Assembly: GCA_964647355.1 (NCBI GenBank)
Contig: CAZYGK010000004.1
Coordinates: forward strand, 1-64,000
DNA: 64,000 bases
Origin: SZUA-430 sp964647355
Lineage (GTDB): Bacteria; Pseudomonadota; Alphaproteobacteria; Micropepsales; Micropepsaceae
Direction of reading: 5' to 3'
Below are positions 60,740 to 64,000 of the stretch, one piece after another. Within the stretch, counting starts at the first letter, position 1; every line of letters starts with the position of its first letter. The notes under the pieces are model-generated. The model did not search any database, had not been told where the DNA came from, and was given only the letters and a program-made list of their open reading frames with translations. Both the position numbers and the translations under genes were made by a program.

Positions 60740-62038
60740 CTAACTGATCTTGGCGCGCACCCAATCCGCCCGCCCCTTCTTCATATGGAGCGCGAGAATT
60801 GGTTCGGCCACCGTCTGACTGCCGGTCAATTCGTGTTCGATGACCGATAGCCGTACAAGTTTCGATGCATATTGAGACAACAATTCCGGCGACGCTGAGT
60901 TCACCACCTCAGCGACCCGCATCTCCATCGCATGGCGCGCGATGTCGTCGCCTGCCATCAGGATCGCCCGCGCAATCGCAAGCGGCGCTTGATCGAAGGT
61001 CTGCAACACCGACTTGGCTAGCCCGGAATCCTTCTTTGCGATCTCACCGCCCACCGCGTTCAGCAATGAGGTGATGCCCTGGCGCATAAGTTGGAAGATC
61101 ACATACTTGTATCCAGGTTGCGCACCGCGCAGCAGCGCGTCGATCAAGTCGGCTTGTGCGAATGAGCGAATGATCGCGGGTTCCCGCTGGTTGGGCGCAC
61201 CGCTCGCGACCATCTGGTGCTTGACGATGCCACCGAACGCGCTTCCCACGCGCAACTCCAAATACATCGGCCGCACGTCGCTCGAGCCGTATCCGGCGAA
61301 CACAAGCCCCGTCTTCGGGACGCCCGGCGGTATCCAATCGGTCAAGCACGAAGCGACCGCAATCTCCGCCAGCGCCGCCTTCGTTTCCGCCGGTACCGCG
61401 CCCTCGCCGAACATCGACGCCAGCATCCCGCCCAAAAGGCGGTTCAAATACTGATCGAGCACAGCGACCAACCGGGGCGAACTCTCGCCGATCAACGGGC
61501 GGCGCGCCGGGGTCTCGCCCTGCGGCAGAAACAGGTTCTGAAAGTAGTCGCCGGAGTAGAGCGTCTCGAACCGAAGCATATCGAGTCCGCGCGCCAATGC
61601 CTGCTGCTTGGTTCCGCCCGCAAGCTCTACGCACTGGTGATAGCGCTGCACCAAGGCCGCTATATAGATCGCAAAACTGAGCCGCTCCTGCCCCTCTTCC
61701 AAGGGCAGCAGCTCTTGCGCCTTCCCGTCGACCCCGGTCGTCCAGCGCCCCAAGAACTGCATCAGCGATTGAGCAACCGTGGCGACCGTATTGCCGCGTT
61801 GCGGCACGACCGTTTTAAACGTCTCGAAAATCGCGCCCCACTGGTAGCGATAGAATTCCGCCACGTCGAAGATCATCGACGCGACCGGCAAGCCCGCATC
61901 GAGCACGAAGATCTTGTCCGCCCCCGTTTGGTAGCGGACGCTGGCCGTTCCATCCTTATGGTACTCGATCGCGGTCAACGCGCTGTCTGCCGCCAGGGCC
62001 CCACCCTGCACGTTCAACAGCATGACTTCTGACGTCAT
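60740..62038 (-). CDS. Unknown protein with proteasome-like (Ntn-hydrolase) N-terminal region
   Basis: 432 residues from the ATG at 62038, with GGGGG 4 nt upstream. The beginning, T-S-E-V-M-L-L-N-V-Q-G-G-A-L-A-A-D-S, gives Thr1 and Asp17 exactly in proteasome numbering once Met is cleaved, and a later ADKIFVL supplies a lysine like Lys33 after an eight-residue insertion. The rest (about 100-432) is helical and alanine/leucine-rich with no other recognised domain. It may be an active threonine hydrolase or a decayed fold. Family not certain; paired with the small basic gene downstream. Confidence 0.45.
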   Translation of the reverse strand: MTSEVMLLNVQGGALAADSALTAIEYHKDGTASVRYQTGADKIFVLDAGLPVASMIFDVAEFYRYQWGAIFETFKTVVPQRGNTVATVAQSLMQFLGRWTTGVDGKAQELLPLEEGQERLSFAIYIAALVQRYHQCVELAGGTKQQALARGLDMLRFETLYSGDYFQNLFLPQGETPARRPLIGESSPRLVAVLDQYLNRLLGGMLASMFGEGAVPAETKAALAEIAVASCLTDWIPPGVPKTGLVFAGYGSSDVRPMYLELRVGSAFGGIVKHQMVASGAPNQREPAIIRSFAQADLIDALLRGAQPGYKYVIFQLMRQGITSLLNAVGGEIAKKDSGLAKSVLQTFDQAPLAIARAILMAGDDIARHAMEMRVAEVVNSASPELLSQYASKLVRLSVIEHELTGSQTVAEPILALHMKKGRADWVRAKIS

Positions 62039-62221
62039 TTCGCCCCCACCGCGAATAGACCCGTGCCCCTGCACGACCGTGGGCCCCACCCCTCCGATCG
62101 ACAATGCTATTCAGACAATATCCGCCGAATTAGGGCAATGGCGCACCGCACACGGTGGACCGGAAATCGCGCACTACGCGGCCGATTTTCGCGCTTTTCG
62201 AAGTGAACAACGAAGCGCGCT

Positions 62222-62809
62222 TTAAGGTAACAGCGCCTCTTCGACGAAATCGAGCCGATCCTGGCCGAAGAACATTTCCCCATTCACGAAAAAAGTCGGC
62301 GCCCCAAACACGCCACGCGCGATTGCGCCTTCGGTATTGGCCTTCAGCTTCTCCTTCACGTCGACGTGCTCGATGCGCGACATGAAATCGGCCGTCCGGA
62401 TGCCGATGTCGTGCAGCACCTGCCCGACCTCTCCGGGGTCGTTCAAATTGCGCGGATGCGCCCACATCGCGTCGAACATGGCATTGACGTAGATGTCGAA
62501 TTGGTTGGTTGCCTGGTAAGCGACCGCACCACGCATCAATGTCAGCGTATTGACCGGAAAATGTGTGTTGAAGTTCAGCACCACATTGTAGCGCTTCGCG
62601 AACCGCGCCATATCGGCATTCATATACCGCGCCTTGGCGGGCACCATAGCCGGCGACGTATTTCCGGTCGCTTTGAACACCGCGCCGAGCAGGATCGGCG
62701 TCCACACGATCCGCGCGCCGTGACGCGACGCGATCTTCGGCAACTGCTTGTAGGCCAGATACGATGTGGGGCTACCGAAGTCGAACAGAAACTCAACAGA
62801 TTTCGTCAT
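62222..62809 (-). CDS. 2-hydroxychromene-2-carboxylate isomerase / DsbA-fold GST-kappa-like protein
   Basis: 195 residues. Thioredoxin-fold start FLFDFGSPTSYLAYKQLP with Ser at the usual active position instead of Cys, then ARYMNADMARFAKRY and the cis-proline motif GAPTFFVNGEMFFGQDRLD. The family includes NahD of naphthalene breakdown and glutathione-dependent isomerases; here the aromatic pathway genes are absent, so a detoxification role is equally likely. A short-chain dehydrogenase gene lies 27 bp upstream on the same strand. Confidence 0.87.
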   Translation of the reverse strand: MTKSVEFLFDFGSPTSYLAYKQLPKIASRHGARIVWTPILLGAVFKATGNTSPAMVPAKARYMNADMARFAKRYNVVLNFNTHFPVNTLTLMRGAVAYQATNQFDIYVNAMFDAMWAHPRNLNDPGEVGQVLHDIGIRTADFMSRIEHVDVKEKLKANTEGAIARGVFGAPTFFVNGEMFFGQDRLDFVEEALLP

Positions 62810-62836
62810 CGCATGGATCCTCGAGCGAGATACCGC

Positions 62837-63571
62837 CTACCACTTCTCCATCCAAGGCCTGAGGTCAAGCTCATGCGTCCACGCATCGCGGGGCTGGCGG
62901 TGCAGCATCCAGTACATCTCCGCTATGTGATCCGGCGACAATATCCCGTCTTCCGCCTTCTTCGCATAAGCCTCAGGGAATGAGTCCCTGATGAAGGCCG
63001 TGTCGATCGCCCCGTCGATGACCACATGCGCGACGTGAATGCCTTGAGGACCTAGCTCGCGCGCCATGCTCTGCGCCAGCGCGCGTAGGGCGTGCTTGGC
63101 GCCCGAGAACGCGGCAAAACCCGCAGACCCGCGCACGCTTGCCGTCGCACCGGTGAAGATGATCGTGCCCTTGCCGCGCGGGGTCATGCGCCTGGCCGCC
63201 TCGCGCCCCATCAGGAAGCCGGCAAAGGCTCCCATCTCCCATACTTTGGTGTACACGCGCGATGTCGTTTCAGTGATCGGAAAGCGCACGTTCGCGCCGA
63301 TATTGAAAACGGCAACGCCGATTTCGCCGATGTCGCGCTCGATCGTGTCGAACAGCGCGATCGTCTCGTCTTCCTTGCGCGCATCCGATCCGAACGCATG
63401 CGCGACGCCGCCGGCGGCCTCGATCTCGCCCACGAGACCCTGCAGCTTATCCTTCTCGCGGCGCGTGACGCAGGCGACATAGCCCTCGCGAGCAAACCGC
63501 CGCGCGATCGCGCCGCCCGTGGAATCGCCGGCACCGATGATCAGCGCCACTTGAGATTTCGTTGCGGTCAT
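62837..63571 (-). CDS. Short-chain dehydrogenase-like protein lacking the catalytic tyrosine
   Basis: 244 residues. Cofactor loop IIGAGDSTGGAIA and the helical repeats are SDR-like, but the catalytic YxxxK is FSGAK: Phe replaces the proton-donating Tyr while Lys is kept, and the serine block is IFTGATASVRG. The GPQGIHVAHVVIDGAIDT segment agrees with a known subgroup in which this Phe is typical. It may bind NAD(P) and a ligand without classic carbonyl reduction. Operon with the isomerase-like gene downstream. Confidence 0.82.
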   Translation of the reverse strand: MTATKSQVALIIGAGDSTGGAIARRFAREGYVACVTRREKDKLQGLVGEIEAAGGVAHAFGSDARKEDETIALFDTIERDIGEIGVAVFNIGANVRFPITETTSRVYTKVWEMGAFAGFLMGREAARRMTPRGKGTIIFTGATASVRGSAGFAAFSGAKHALRALAQSMARELGPQGIHVAHVVIDGAIDTAFIRDSFPEAYAKKAEDGILSPDHIAEMYWMLHRQPRDAWTHELDLRPWMEKW

Positions 63572-63594
63572 TTCAGCTCCTCGCTAGCGCGAGC

Positions 63595-64000
63595 TTAGCC
63601 CTCGGCCTCGACGAAACTCAATGCTTGGTGCGCCGCGCGCAAACCGTGGTGCCCTTTCATCGGCGAGTTGAGATACCGGTTGGTAGCCGCGAGAAGCGCG
63701 TCCGTCAGCGGCCCCTCGCCAGCCCAAGCGGCCTCTTCCGCCACTGCGGCAAGAACTTTCACACGATGGCACGCAAAGATCGGCTCTCGTATACCGTGGT
63801 CGTAAAGCGCCTCGCGCTCCCGCAGCAAAAACGCCGCCGGATCGCGCACCGCCCACGACCTATCTGCCTCCTTGAGCAGGAACGGCGCATTGCGCCCCAA
63901 GAAGCAGGCAAGTTGCAGCAGCGCCTGCGGCCAAAGCTCGGGCTGTTCGCGGCAAAGCCACCTTACGGCATTGCCAAACGTCAACGCGTGCGTGAAATCC
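63595..64000 (-). CDS. Unknown protein, C-terminal part, cut by the window edge
   Basis: The frame runs off the right edge without a start; about 134 codons are visible (beginning DFTHALTFGNAVRWL). The visible part is helical, with Trp/His-rich blocks: PELWPQALLQLACFLGRN, REREALYDHGIREPIFACHRVK and MKGHHGLRAAHQALSFVEAEG. No family recognised. Its stop lies 24 bp before the start of the dehydrogenase-like gene on the same strand. Confidence 0.6.
   Translation of the reverse strand, partial: DFTHALTFGNAVRWLCREQPELWPQALLQLACFLGRNAPFLLKEADRSWAVRDPAAFLLREREALYDHGIREPIFACHRVKVLAAVAEEAAWAGEGPLTDALLAATNRYLNSPMKGHHGLRAAHQALSFVEAEG

Overview
The window looks like a chromosomal segment of a GC-rich alphaproteobacterium, most likely a member or relative of the Hyphomicrobiales. 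The gph-glmU-glmS arrangement, an Omp25/31-type surface protein, class II DAHP synthase, several acyl-CoA dehydrogenases and a GTTC-N7-GTTC LexA-type site all fit that group. No phage, integrase, insertion sequence or CRISPR array was recognised. Coding is dense on both strands, with many ATGA-type overlaps and convergent gene ends that share stop-codon bases.

Layout. 1-2.4 kb: the start of nadE, then an amino-sugar pair (DegT-type aminotransferase and Gfo/Idh dehydrogenase). 2.6-8 kb: two tandem MDR reductases facing two paralogous short autotransporters. 8-16.4 kb: core metabolism (aroF-type DAHP synthase, rpiA, hemolysin III, glmS, glmU, gph) and tRNA-Val. 16.4-23.8 kb: TerC, an RTX repeat protein, and a response regulator with two tandemly duplicated 7TM histidine kinases. 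23.8-32.5 kb: nitronate monooxygenase, lipoprotein hydrolase, a uracil-DNA glycosylase-type protein, a seven-repeat PLL-type propeller, AtuA with an acyl-CoA dehydrogenase, and a beta-lactamase-like hydrolase. 32.5-42.3 kb: CoA transferase, LLM flavoprotein, two transporters, a short-chain dehydrogenase and two outer-membrane barrels. 42.4-50.2 kb: acyl-CoA catabolism genes around a second histidine kinase.

The most unusual region is 50.3-55.0 kb. A DUF1289-MOSC-Lgt-like run is followed by a LexA-type box, a small cysteine/'RGNRNAWKHG' protein whose reading frame runs into a dispersed inverted repeat, and a radical SAM protein resembling the MJ0619/tetraether lipid synthase family. That gene is followed by five tiny two-helix membrane proteins, each starting inside the stop codon of the gene before. 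Four share a GLC motif in the first helix. This looks like an undescribed membrane or lipid-associated operon; the lipid link is inference from the families present.

55.4-64 kb: a classical autotransporter with a good terminator, short-chain dehydrogenases, a LOG-family protein, a DsbA-fold isomerase and unknown genes. One of the unknowns (60740-62038) has an N-terminus that aligns with the Thr1/Asp17 pattern of proteasome-type hydrolases. Two classes of dispersed palindromic repeat occur, near 32.5 kb and at 34.3 and 52.3 kb.
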